Source: Litoditis marina
Lineage: Eukaryota > Nematoda > Chromadorea > Rhabditida > Rhabditidae
NCBI GenBank assembly: GCA_964036275.1
Contig: OZ038433.1
Span: 26,147,485 to 26,211,484, forward strand
Direction: 5' to 3'
Length of the DNA: 64,000 nt
Within the stretch, counting starts at the first letter, position 1. Each line of letters opens with the position of its first letter. Below, one piece after another: positions 36,601 to 47,462 of this stretch. A program made the position numbers and the translations under genes. The notes beneath the pieces were generated by a model, which saw only the letters and a list, made by a program, of their open reading frames with translations, ran no database searches and was not told where the DNA came from.

Positions 36601-39600
36601 GTGTTTAGGTGCTACTGTATGATCTGAGAGCAAAACGACCACTGCTCGTGAAAGACCACAATAATGGGTTGGCTATCAAAAAGATAGATTTTGTGAAAAG
36701 GTGAGTACACGCTCTCTGTCCCCTTCTACCTCTCTCTCTATCTTTCTCTGCTCTCTCTCTCTATCCTTCTCTCTCCCCCCTCTCTCCCCCCTCTCTCTCA
36801 CCTCTCTCTCACCTCCTCTACCCCTCATCTCTTCGTATATACAAATATAATCCAGGACGATCGCCGATCTTAAAGCAGACGATTATGTGGACCAATCCCG
36901 TGTCAACGGTCCTTTAAACTGCAATCGAAAAATGAATTGCTGTTTGAAGGACTGAAGCGTCGGGATTGGACCACATAATCGTCCTTCTTCAAAAAGTTTT
37001 TGTGCAGGGACGATTCGGATGTTGTTCTCTCAATGGATTCTCGCGTGCTGAAAATGTGGCATTACGACTCGGGAAAACCGTTTGCTGCGATTGAAACCGA
37101 CACTGCGTTGACGGATTTCACAAGATATCCTAATTCAGGTAATGTATCTCTACCACTACAATTCTTCCATTGAGACACTGTCGACTAGTCTTCAAAGATG
37201 AACCCATTTGGAAGTTTCATTGTTTCATACTCATGAATCTGAAAACGATCATATTTCTCCAACGGAGCCCATTTTCGAGTTTTCTGGTACCAATGTGGGA
37301 TTAACGACACTTATATTATCTAATTCTTTTTGCTGCGCGTTTAGATGATAAAGGTTAAACTACAAACCACATACATTATTGCGTTTCATTGACTTTATCC
37401 ATATCGCTACATGCGTTTCTGCCAACTATTTGTTTGACATACCTAACTGAAGTATGTATTAGGTTTGGTATTCTTTGCGAACGAAGCTCCCCGTATGCTG
37501 CAATACTTCGTACCTGCTCTGGGAACCGCGCCTAAATGGTGTTCCTTCTTGGAGACAATCACAGAAGAACTGGAGGAGAGCGAACAACCTACCGGTAGGT
37601 TCTTGTTCGAATTGTATTGGTCGTCATCAAAACCACATTATATTCCTCATTTGAAGTTCATACTGGACAGGTTTATAGTGTTTTGTGCGATGGAAGATGC
37701 ATTAGGATTAGGCAATGTAAATTTTCATTTTTCAGTGTACGATGATTACAAGTTTGTGACAAAGCAGCAACTGGAGGATCTCGGCCTGTCGCATCTGATT
37801 GGATCCTCCGTGCTTCGAGCCTACATGCACGGCTATTTCATCGATGCTCGTCTCTACAACAAAGCACACACTCTCACGCAACCCTTCGCATACGAGAAAT
37901 ACAAGGATAGAAAGGTAATTTATAGGAAAATGCTCACCTTTCCAGCAGCTACATGCTGCGTAAGTTCAGTTGTAAACATGCGTATAGATTTTACTCTGAA
38001 GCTGATGGTAGCTAAAATTTCAGAAAAATGAGATTTTCGATGAGTTCAGCGGCATTTGACCGCGTCGTAAAAAGACTGATTGAAGCCTTGGGTGTTCTAA
38101 GTCGTGATTGTATTTATTTACCAGCTCGAATAAGTGGAGCCGGTTTTTACATTGAACTTTGAAACAATATTCACTGGAACTGGATATGTATATTATCAAT
38201 ATTTGGACCCCATATATATTTTGATCTGCATTTTTATTCGTACTGGTTTTTGAATACGTGATAACTTTCCAGATCAAAGATATCATGGAGGATGAACGTG
38301 ATAGCAAAGTTGCTAGGAAAGAGAAAACAACCCTACCCAAGGTATGTTCTGAGGTTCATTCACTGACCGCGTCTATTCGCAAAAAGTCGGGCGAAATAGA
38401 TACTTCTCACTCAGTTAGAGACAAACACGTGAGTCGTGATTAGGTTCTGCCTGGAGGATCAGGCAATATTCATACGCTACCACATTGTGCTCTTCTAGCA
38501 AACCAGCAGCTAGAACTAGAAATCCAGCCTGAATGTTGTTAATAAACTGTGGGTATCTGATTACAACACAAACCTGCTATTTTATTCAGGTTAACAAAGA
38601 TTTGGCTGTCCGTCTACGTGAGGAAGCTGTTCTAGAGGCAACCGCGAAGGGAAAGAAGGCCAAGGCTCAGAAAAAGAAGGTAAGAAGCTTGTATAATTTG
38701 GGTCTTATAAGTGAAGGTTATCACTATGGATAGAAGTTGGTAAAGACTTTAATGTAATGTTCGCTCGATTGTGATTTTTATGTTATTGGTGTGATTTCCT
38801 TCTTACATTCACTATATTTTCAGGCTGATGTCGCTTCATCTATTCTCGTCGATGATCGATTCAAACGACTGTTTGAGAGCGAAGATTTCCAGGTCGAACC
38901 TGTTATCCTTGAATTCAATTTGTTTTCTGGTATCTGACATCTGACGCAATTGTAACAAAGGCTGACATGAATCCGTGAGAAATGTAGCTAAATGTGTTTT
39001 CCAATTTAGTTCAGGCCTTTTATCCATTCAATAAAAACTTCAGTTTACAGTTGTTTAACTACCGTTCCTGTTTTTTCCTTTCATTCAGGTACAAGTATTT
39101 GTTCAGGTGGATACTGAGAATGAGCAGTATCAGCAGAATTTGGGTCAGAAGGAAAAGGCGGCGAAACTGAAGCGAAGACCAGAGGATGAAGATGATGAGG
39201 AAGAGGAAGAGGGGGATGAGAATGGAATGGACACCGAGGAGCAGGTTGGTTACCATTACCATGTGCTAGTGAGGCGGAGGTGTGATCTTTGATTACAAAT
39301 ACGTGAAACATATGAATCGGCCAATGCTCTCGAAACTCGATCCTAGCGAAAAAGTGGTCTGTTGTGGATTTTTTCCTGACTTGTTGGTCAACTCTACTGG
39401 AGAATGGTTGCTAGATGAATGCGACTTCTCTCGATCCTTGGCCTACGCCACTTCTGACTATTCGGAAAGTAATAATTCCGTTTTTCTGACTATTCGGAAA
39501 GTAGTAATTCCGTTTTTCTTTCAAATACTTGGTCAACTACACATCTGCCCCGGATAATATTTCATTATAACATAGAACAATATGTGAAATTTTCGTTGAA

Positions 39601-41162
39601 TGAATTTGAAGTATTTGTGAAATGCATCATGTATTCTGTTGAGAACGACGAGCCAGCCCAGTCGTACCTGCCAGATGAAAATGAAGGCAGATGTTCGTCA
39701 CCTGATCTCTCAGACTCGGATCTGGAAAGTGCGAACGAGAAGAGCAGTGAAGAGAGCGACAGCGAGAAGGTTAGCATTGATAATATTGTTCATTTTACGG
39801 ATTCTTATTTCGTTTTAAATTATAGTAGATGACAAGATTTGTATGTAATTGCAGCCAAGTTCTAATTTCCCCGGGTCACTTTGCATAGGGCATAGTGTGA
39901 AGTGTGTTGTGAGTTTACGGGTGGTTTTAACACATTATTTGGAGTACTTTTAGATAGATACCCCAAACGAGGGCTGTGCACGGGCTCTAGTTTGTTAGAA
40001 AAGCAAAGTATTTAGCTGGTAAAGATCTTTTCGAAAGTTGTTCATTGCAGGCAGCAAAGGCGAGGGAACGAGTGAAGCGTCGTGCAGAGTACCGAGAACG
40101 TAACGAGAAGAAGTACTTTGAAAGACAAGAGGCCGAAAAAGCAGAACGGTACGTGCACTACAGTCTGAGCCAAAAATGGATACGTATATAATTAATAAAG
40201 AAACATAGCGTAATCTTATGTTCGTCAAGCTCAAATTTTTTTTACCCTGGTTCCAGGCAAGCACGTCTGGTAAATAAACCGAAAAAGTTCATCCTTCACG
40301 AGCTGGGTACCGGAGAAAGCAGTAGAAAGTTTATGGACGAAGTGGTTGCTGTGGATGAAAATGCAGAAGTGAGTTGTTGACTTTTATTCAGTGTCAGATG
40401 TTACGGAACTAAACATACTGCATGCACCAAAAAATTGTCGTTCTTAGTTGTGGGATGTGGGCTATTGAAGACTTCCAACTTTTAGTTTTTTCGTGTGTTA
40501 GTGTTGGGTGTTTATCACATTTTCTGCTCAAGTATATAACTTTTAGAAATCAGTGTCTATGCTGAAGAAGCGACGTAGTCTGAAGAAGGAAGGTCAATTG
40601 GGTCATGTAGAGGAAACTCCGTTCGGCGGTAGAAGTATGACCTTCAAAATAGAGAAGAAGGGACAAGCAGGAAGAGAGGAGAAGGAGAAAAAGATGAAGG
40701 TACTAAATAGCACTCGTTTGCAGTTACAATGTTCTCGACAATATATTTTAGTAATGGTCATTCCAATGTGGTTTGCTGCATGTACAATAGTTTTAATAAT
40801 ATGTTTCGAGGAAAACTGGCGTTCATAAAGATTTTTTTCTGGTCACTTGTTGTAATGGGTACAGAATTTCATTTCGATTCTCTGAAGTTTTCGGGAATCA
40901 CGTTGCAAAAATCACTGGCGTAAATGATGTACCCCTGATTCATCACAATTTTGAATTTTTTAACCTCCTAATACCTAGTGACACTAATCTATTTTGTTCA
41001 AATAACTTCTTCAAATATATTTATTGCTTGGCTTTACAGGATGAGCATCGCAAGGAGCGTCGCGAGGTGGTGCGGGCCACCTCAGATCATGTCTCCAAGA
41101 ATCTCAAGAAACTGCCGAGTAATTTGAATCTCGGCGTAACCCGGAAGGGAAAACGCAGCTGA
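33662..41162 (+). CDS. NOL10: NOL10 (Enp2) nucleolar WD-repeat protein, 21 exons
   Basis: NOL10/Enp2 acts in the nucleolus in small-subunit (18S) ribosome assembly. Exons: 33662-33727, 33879-33924, 34194-34292, 34703-34818, 35082-35218, 35440-35555, 36010-36103, 36373-36445, 36609-36700, 37008-37138, 37463-37594, 37736-37914, 38273-38341, 38590-38679, 38824-38892, 39107-39244, 39644-39769, 40051-40148, 40257-40368, 40547-40699, 41040-41162. They sum to 2,259 bases (752 residues; human 688), all in phase. The start MQVSTANDVKIYNLSSGKSL matches human MQVSSLNEVKIYSLSCGKSL. The N-terminal half is the beta-propeller (EIYRLNLEQG, GDGQVEAWDHRDRNRVG, LLYDLRAKRPLLVKDH), followed by VYDDYKFVT..LRAYMHGYFID. 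A NUC153 motif (DDRFKRLFESEDFQ) is split by the 38892/39107 intron. The C-terminal third is acidic, then Lys/Arg-rich, as usual for the family. Confidence 0.97.
34361..34543. mobile_element. Fold-back element with TTAACCC arms in a NOL10 intron
   Basis: Left end CTGTATTTCGTTAACCCTA and right end TAGGGTTAACGAAATACTGG are inverted. The interior repeats GGTTAACC and GTAACCC blocks in both orientations. No coding frame; likely a MITE. Confidence 0.75.
35826..35990. mobile_element. Probable family A element in a NOL10 intron
   Basis: Left end CATACACCAGTAAGGTTCGA is typical of family A. The right end GCTGGAATATGTATG is a degraded inverted match. No clear target duplication. Confidence 0.55.
36710..36815. 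repeat. CT-rich microsatellite in a NOL10 intron
   Basis: Imperfect CTCTCT/CCCCTCTCT runs directly after the donor at 36701. It makes the intron very pyrimidine-rich. Confidence 0.85.
36872..36997. repeat. Palindromic element, family C, next to a NOL10 exon
   Basis: Left arm GACGATTATGTGGACCAATC and right arm GATTGGACCACATAATCGTC are exact inverted copies, with inner TTTAAACTGCAATCG and AATTGCTGTTTGAAGG. It ends about 10 bases before the acceptor of exon 37008-37138. Confidence 0.9.
39457..39520. repeat. Short tandem duplication in a NOL10 intron
   Basis: CTGACTATTCGGAAAGTA followed by (A/G)TAATTCCGTTTTT occurs twice in a row. The CTATTCGG part resembles the inside end of family A elements, so this may be a remnant. 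Confidence 0.7.
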
Positions 41163-41819
41163 TAGAGTTTTTATAGTTTGTTGATTTGTTGTCTTTGTTC
41201 AAACAGCTTGAGAGGTTTTTGTTACTCAGCTGTTGTTTGCCGATGATGTTGTTATATTGTTAACTCTTTGTTCTGATCCAATTATGATTTTTTTTTGATT
41301 TTGAAGTATAAATCGTATCTGCTCGAGTTCATTTCTGTTGAAATATGGAAGGATTAGATCACTAAAAGTGCTAGTAAACAACTTGTGAAAATAATAACGA
41401 AAAAAGTGGAGAAACCCTATTTGTCTTTGTTCAATATAAAACATGAGGTTTCGCTTTTTTTCAAAGCAATTCCATACGTTTGTTGTCTTACCGTTTGTAG
41501 TTTGGTCGCGTTCGGGTCAACATGAAAAAAAGTGAGTTACGGCATGTGTCATCAAACTACAGCAAATCATTGGTTCACCTTATGCTCAAAGACAATGGAC
41601 GTTTTAGCGATTACATTTGTAATTTGCTTCGTCAGCTAACTTGAAAATGTTGGAGCACCCAAAATAGAACTGCCCGCGCCCTGAGAAAAGCTCGAAAGAA
41701 CTGTCTGTCTGAATATGGGTGTGTTTTTTTCGTTAGTGGTAGTTCTGCCAGCCCAGGTAGTATAGTTGATGGCAATCACAGCCGCCAAAATGTCGGCGGT
41801 TCATTTCTCACAATGTGAA

Positions 41820-41978
41820 CCTCTCAGCTCAGTACTAAATTTCCTTTCTACCCTCTTTTAAGAGCCACTTGGAAATCAACTTGGGTTCATGAACTCAGAA
41901 ATGAACTATGAACCCAAGTTGATTTCCAAGTGGCTCTTAAAAGAGGGTAGAAAGGAAATTTAGTACTGAGCTGAGAGG
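41820..41978. repeat. Perfect inverted repeat: 71-bp arms, 17-bp loop
   Basis: The left arm 41820-41890 (starting CCTCTCAGCTCAGTACTAAA, ending AACTTGGGTTCAT) is the exact reverse complement of 41908-41978, with no mismatch that I can find. The 17 bases between them would be the loop. It lies about 660 bases downstream of the NOL10 stop codon. Confidence 0.97.
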
Positions 41979-43756
41979 CTGCCAACACAAACTGATATGT
42001 AACTGCGTGGTTTTAAACTACAAACGGTGCACATTTTTTTCGATTTGTCACGCGCTATGTTACGTTATGTTTCGATACCTCGCGGTACCTGAACTAGCAC
42101 TCATTTGGTTTTTACTATTACATAACCAGTCAAAAACTATCTTAGAACCATGGAGCGTTAGAAGAAGCAAGCTCGATATATCGCTGAGCTTAGAAAACAA
42201 TTGAACTCGCACAGTGAGATAGTATGAAAATAGGCACCCGAGATATGTACAGTTTCCACCACTGAAACGCCGTCGCAATATTCTCTAACGTAACTACAAA
42301 CCGGAATTTTCTGACGTTGGGCTCGTTTTCTGCATAAAATACCTCATAAATGTAAAATATTCACTTTCGTTATGGCCACAACGGCTGCTCAATGAACATT
42401 GTGACAGACGAATAATGATGACGGATTTGCACTTGGACATCTCATCTGCAGTAGGTTACAAGTAAAAATAAAATTGAATACTGTAGCATCTCTTGTCGCC
42501 AACCTAAAGAGATAAAAGTCAATGTATTATTATGATCAAACATTGAATGACCACCAATGTTCTACAACCATTCAATCCTTAGCCGAAACTGCTTGCAACG
42601 TTCACGCCCCACCGGAAAGTGCAATGCATCATTCAGCAACAATGAAAAAAAAGGGGGGGGGGTGAAAGTAAAATGTATCGCTAATGAGTGGCGCCAATCG
42701 CGAGTTGGAACAGCAGATGTGAGTAGTCTGTTTGACAGCTGAGAATAAGCGTTGGATAACGAGATTCAGCACCCCCAGCCTCGCGGGTATTGATCGAGAA
42801 TAGAAAGCAGCAACTGGAAGAAGACAAAACAGCGTTCCCTTTATCATTCCCATTACTTCCCCTTCCTTTATTATAATTATATACTGTTTATGTGTTTGTG
42901 AATAGGATTCATTGCAACAACATTCTTAAAGGAACTGTTTCACTGTAATATTGAAGAATAGAATATTTTTAAAACGTCTCAAAACCTCGTCTGAAGCATG
43001 AAAAGAATCTTAAAACGGAATGAAAGTACTTAGTTATGTTTTATGTTATTTACATTCAATTGTCCTCAGATCTTTTGAAATATTCCAACTTTGCTCGGTC
43101 GTGAAAATCTCTAGATGCATTGTGTTGCTCCAAAAAGTTATACGTCATGTTTGTGAGTTCTTCGGAGCTGATTACTAGTAAATTTAGCGAAGTTTTTTTG
43201 AGAGTTAAGTAAAACAGTTATTTCCATGTCAATATGATTAAATTTGTAACGTTGGTATTAATCTGAATGTGTTTTACCGATATTTAAATGTTTTTTCCCA
43301 AGTTTTCACCCTTTCTTCATTTTCTTCTCGTTTCTGATTTTTTGAATCGTTGAAAGCAAGTTTGTTGTTACAATTACATTGATTTTCTCTAACATCGTAG
43401 TGATGAATTATGAATTATGATGACAGACCATTAGAAAAACTCAAAGTTTGGTTTTTCACGGCGAATATAAATTTTTGTCAGAGTCTCCTTCAATTGTTCT
43501 ATTATTATTGTTCTTGAGATTTCGCAACCCGCGCATAGTGAACTTTAAAGACGAAAACAAACCGAATACTCTCCCTTAGTAATCCATAAGAGAAGAGGGG
43601 TTATATAGGGTTCCATAGGGTTTGCTCTTTCAAAAATAGGCCCGCTGTGTTTGTAGTTTGATTCCGTTGATTTAGAACACAGTGAACATATAGTCGTCGC
43701 CAACGGAAAGTCGTTCAACGCACAGATGATTCGGAAAATTGCCCGTTATTCACTTT

Positions 43757-43822
43757 AATAGCCCAGTGGTTAGCGGCTTGCTACGAATGTTTTGCTCGCA
43801 GGTTCGATGCCGGTGAGAGACA
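43757..43822 (+). other. tRNA-like sequence with pol III A and B boxes
   Basis: TAGCCCAGTGGTTAGCGGC resembles an A box/D arm, and GGTTCGATGCC, 33 bases on, resembles a B box/T arm with one mismatch. The flanks do not form an acceptor stem and the T stem is imperfect. It is best read as a decayed tRNA gene or the head of a tRNA-derived SINE. Confidence 0.4.
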
Positions 43823-46800
43823 GAAATTTATAAATTTTGCACCCACTACAGCGTCGAGACCAAACTACAATGAAGAGACGTCAGTCCACATATTCAGAAA
43901 CTGACGATCTTCAGCCATATACTGTTACTGTACTCAATATTTTGAATAATATATGGTATTTCTCGTTTTTTCGGTGTATAAATTTATTTACAAATTTTTA
44001 CACTTGCGTCAAGTGGTACGATAAATATCTTTAGTCTCATTATTTTCTCTCATCCTTCGTTTGATTCTGAATGTTCAGTTCATTCATGCGTGATCTTCTC
44101 ATTCAGATCTGAACTCTGCACTTTTTCGAACTTCCCCGGATACTTTTCTTTCCCCCCCCCCAAACTTTCGATTCGAGTTGATAACTGTGAGATTCGCTCT
44201 AGTTAGACTTTGTCATTTGTTTCAAGTTCCCGTATTTGTAGTTTAAATCCGGGCGTTTTGGGCGAATCTCGAAAACCGTTGTGTTACAAGACGAAAGTAC
44301 AAACTATATTCTGTAACTCATCTGTTATTTCCCGTTCGTCTTTCATTCTGTTTTTCATTCATTTCTGCATTGTTCCAATGTCGAAATCGCGTGTTTTTCT
44401 GTCATTCCCTCACCTTATATCTCCCCAATCAATGCTAACTAGCCACCATTGCCAAAGTCAACCAAAAGTGTGGTCTCGTCTCAAAGCCACCCCAATTACC
44501 ACTCGGTCATATTCAAAAAGTGCGAACGATAAAGTTATGCCTGCTTTTTAAAGTATTTTCCATGCTTGGCTAGGTATTTAGGCGAAACGTACCACTTTTC
44601 CGTTGCTCTTTTTCTCTTGTGCGAACAATTTTTATATTCTATTTTCTAATTCTTGTCTCGATTTTCTTGCTCTTATGTTGTAGTTTGGAAAGCCCGATCT
44701 CCAAAATTATACGGTTAAAGAAGCTCGTTTGTTGACATATACAATAGAGTTTGTTTTTGCGAACAATAACTCTAATTTTCCAATTTATTCTCCAATTTTT
44801 CATGCTTCAATCACCCAGTGCGTAATGTAACAAAGACCAGATCACTCACACTGGTTGGCGAGGTTGAATCAAATACAAAACTAATGTCAAATACGGAAAT
44901 TTGTATAGTAATTTCTCCCATCTACTCGTAAACATTCACACACTAAATTAGCGGAATTTTGTAACGGTTTGACATGCATTAATAGTTCTATTTATTCGAA
45001 TATAATCTGTTTGTATCACTAGACTTTTTGTGGGTATAGTTATAAGAGCTCCGGCGTTTTTCTGAGGTTCTCAGAAAGAATCATCAGAACATCAATCAAA
45101 CCCCTTTGAAAACATGAAAACAGGACAACACATTTTTGATCGTCCTATGAAAAAAATGCATAGTTACTGAGCACATTATCTAATAACTATGAAGTTATTT
45201 GATTGGAGTGTCTACACTTTTCCAACAAACCCATAAAACAGCCTTATATCATTATTTTCTCATGACGTATATACTTTTTTCCTTCAATGAGCGAAATATA
45301 TTCAGAAAAATTTCTACAAAGAACTCTCGCGTATGAATGTTTCGCTTTCGATGATAATTATGTGATTCTGACTAAAAATATATAAATCAGTTGTTCTCTT
45401 TTATGGAATCAAGTCTGGTGTATTGTGTTGGCACAATTCTATTACCTCGAACCATTTCTTTTCCTTATTTCTAGTTTTTGTTCAAATACATAATATGCAT
45501 GTATAGTTCTAGCCATCCCCACTGTGACTCTGACAGCGTGCCAATGAATATCATAGGCTGTTTTTCGCCATGTTGGAGTTTTTTCACAACATGTGAGCGA
45601 GAAAGAAATTTCAGCAAACCTATGTTTTCGATGAACAACATTTATTCGAACAATCGTTGGCAAGCTGTCAAGCTCAGTGGGAATGCCGAGAACTATACAC
45701 GCAATACTTTCTCTACTTTCTTGAAAATCAAATTAGCTCATAAACAGTTCATTTCAACCTATCTAGTATGACCGTTGAATAATCTTTTATCCAAAACTAA
45801 CATTTATGCAGATAGAGACGTACCGTTCTTTGAAGTTATTCAAAATTTATCGCTATTTGATGGTTATTTTTCCTACAATATATGTTCCCAGACTAGCATT
45901 GTATTTGAAATTTCAATTAGTTCTGCTTCAAACTCTTTTGGATCCACTGATTCACGCTTCATTTCGAGATCTCATTCTACTGTGTTGTATTCACTGCTAT
46001 TCTACTCTATTATATTCTAGCTACGAATTTTTTTTTACTGCTTGCCTTCCCTATCGAAAACCTCCAATACTTCTTTTGTTCAAGTTTCACACTGTTCGCA
46101 CAGATTGTAATAATCTACTTTCACAGTTATAAAAGCCACACAGGTTCATGTAATTGATCCAAAACTCTTTTGTTTCTCTTTCTTGCTGAAAAGAAACACT
46201 TTCGGAATCCCTTCTTTGGTTACAGCGAAAGGGTCCCAATTGACTCGTAACAATTCATTCAATGAAGAATTCATTTTATTTGTTACAAATAACTCCATGA
46301 GTACTTATTAGTGGTTTTTTCTACAATTTGACAAGGCCAATTTGTAGTCGATGTATTTCTCCTGGCGTTGAGCCTTTACTACATGATATAAAGACAATAA
46401 TCTCAACCTTTTCTCGTGATTTTGACACAATATATTGAACTTTGTATTCTGGGGTTTTGATTTCAGCTTAATGAATATTTCAGACATCTATCCATGTTCG
46501 CGTGGTAATGTCTTCATGGTTTTCCTATTTCACGTGAGTCTATTTTTATTGGCCTTGGGGATTACACCAAAAATGAGGTGAAGCACGAAAAATTATCATA
46601 AAAATGTCATTTTACCTGTGATATAAAACCTAGCCAATTGAATTTTTATGTGAAAGTGCCTTCGATTTTGATCTCCAACACAGTGACAAGCTGACAACAC
46701 AAGTTTTTTTGTATTGAATGTTGTCACATTATAGAACGAGAAAAAAAGAGACTTTCACAATATGAATTGCCAGGTATCATTTGTCTTAATTTGATGATGC

Positions 46801-47462
46801 TTTAATACTTATTTGCAATGAACAAGTCAGTTTCGAAGTGCTAGTCTCTCAGACAACAACAATGTTCCGTTTCAAATAATTGCATTTCATCTTAACTACC
46901 CGGTAAATCGATTTGCGCCATGAATTAATAAAGAATGTAATCCCATCCTCATACAACCTTTTTCTATGTATAAAAACACAATCGAACGGATATGGGCTTC
47001 TCAAACTCTGAACTGTTTCTCAATTAGATTAACACCTCTTCGAGTGGTTAAAGAAAATTTGGGTTTGGTAATTTGATAGCACACCTTAAAGAGGGGCTGC
47101 ATTGAATTATCAAATAAAAGATCGAACTGAGACAGTTCGATATGTGTCCTTTTTTACTGGAATGTCCAATTCAAAGTTCTATTTTCAAAATTTCACCAAC
47201 TTTTTGCCTACAGTCAGAGACGCAGAGGATAATTTGGAGTGAATGAATATTGATTGCGCGCACTTCTCTGACTCTTGTTTCTTTTCGGGTAACACCGTTA
47301 GCCAAACTCGGCATTCAATGCAGTCCCCCTTTAATCATGGGCCACAATTAGTGGTGTTCCTAACCAACACACGTCTACTTTTTGGAGAGGTAGGTTGTGA
47401 GGAAACAACAAGTTCAGTCTGCATTCATTTGCAATTTTACACTTGAACTTTCGCAATGTCAG

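Larger units (their letters stand above)
41163..47462. other. 6.3 kb intergenic region
   Basis: This lies between the NOL10 stop and the first exon assigned to the giant gene. It holds the 71-bp perfect hairpin (41820-41978), a tRNA-like stretch near 43760 and several copies of the TGTAGTTTGAT motif (41498, 43653, 44236, 44684). The rest is AT-rich with no exon chain that I could support. Early 5' exons of the giant gene may be hidden here; the frame 47243-47395 ending GGAGAG before GTAGGT is open but has the wrong phase. Confidence 0.6.
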
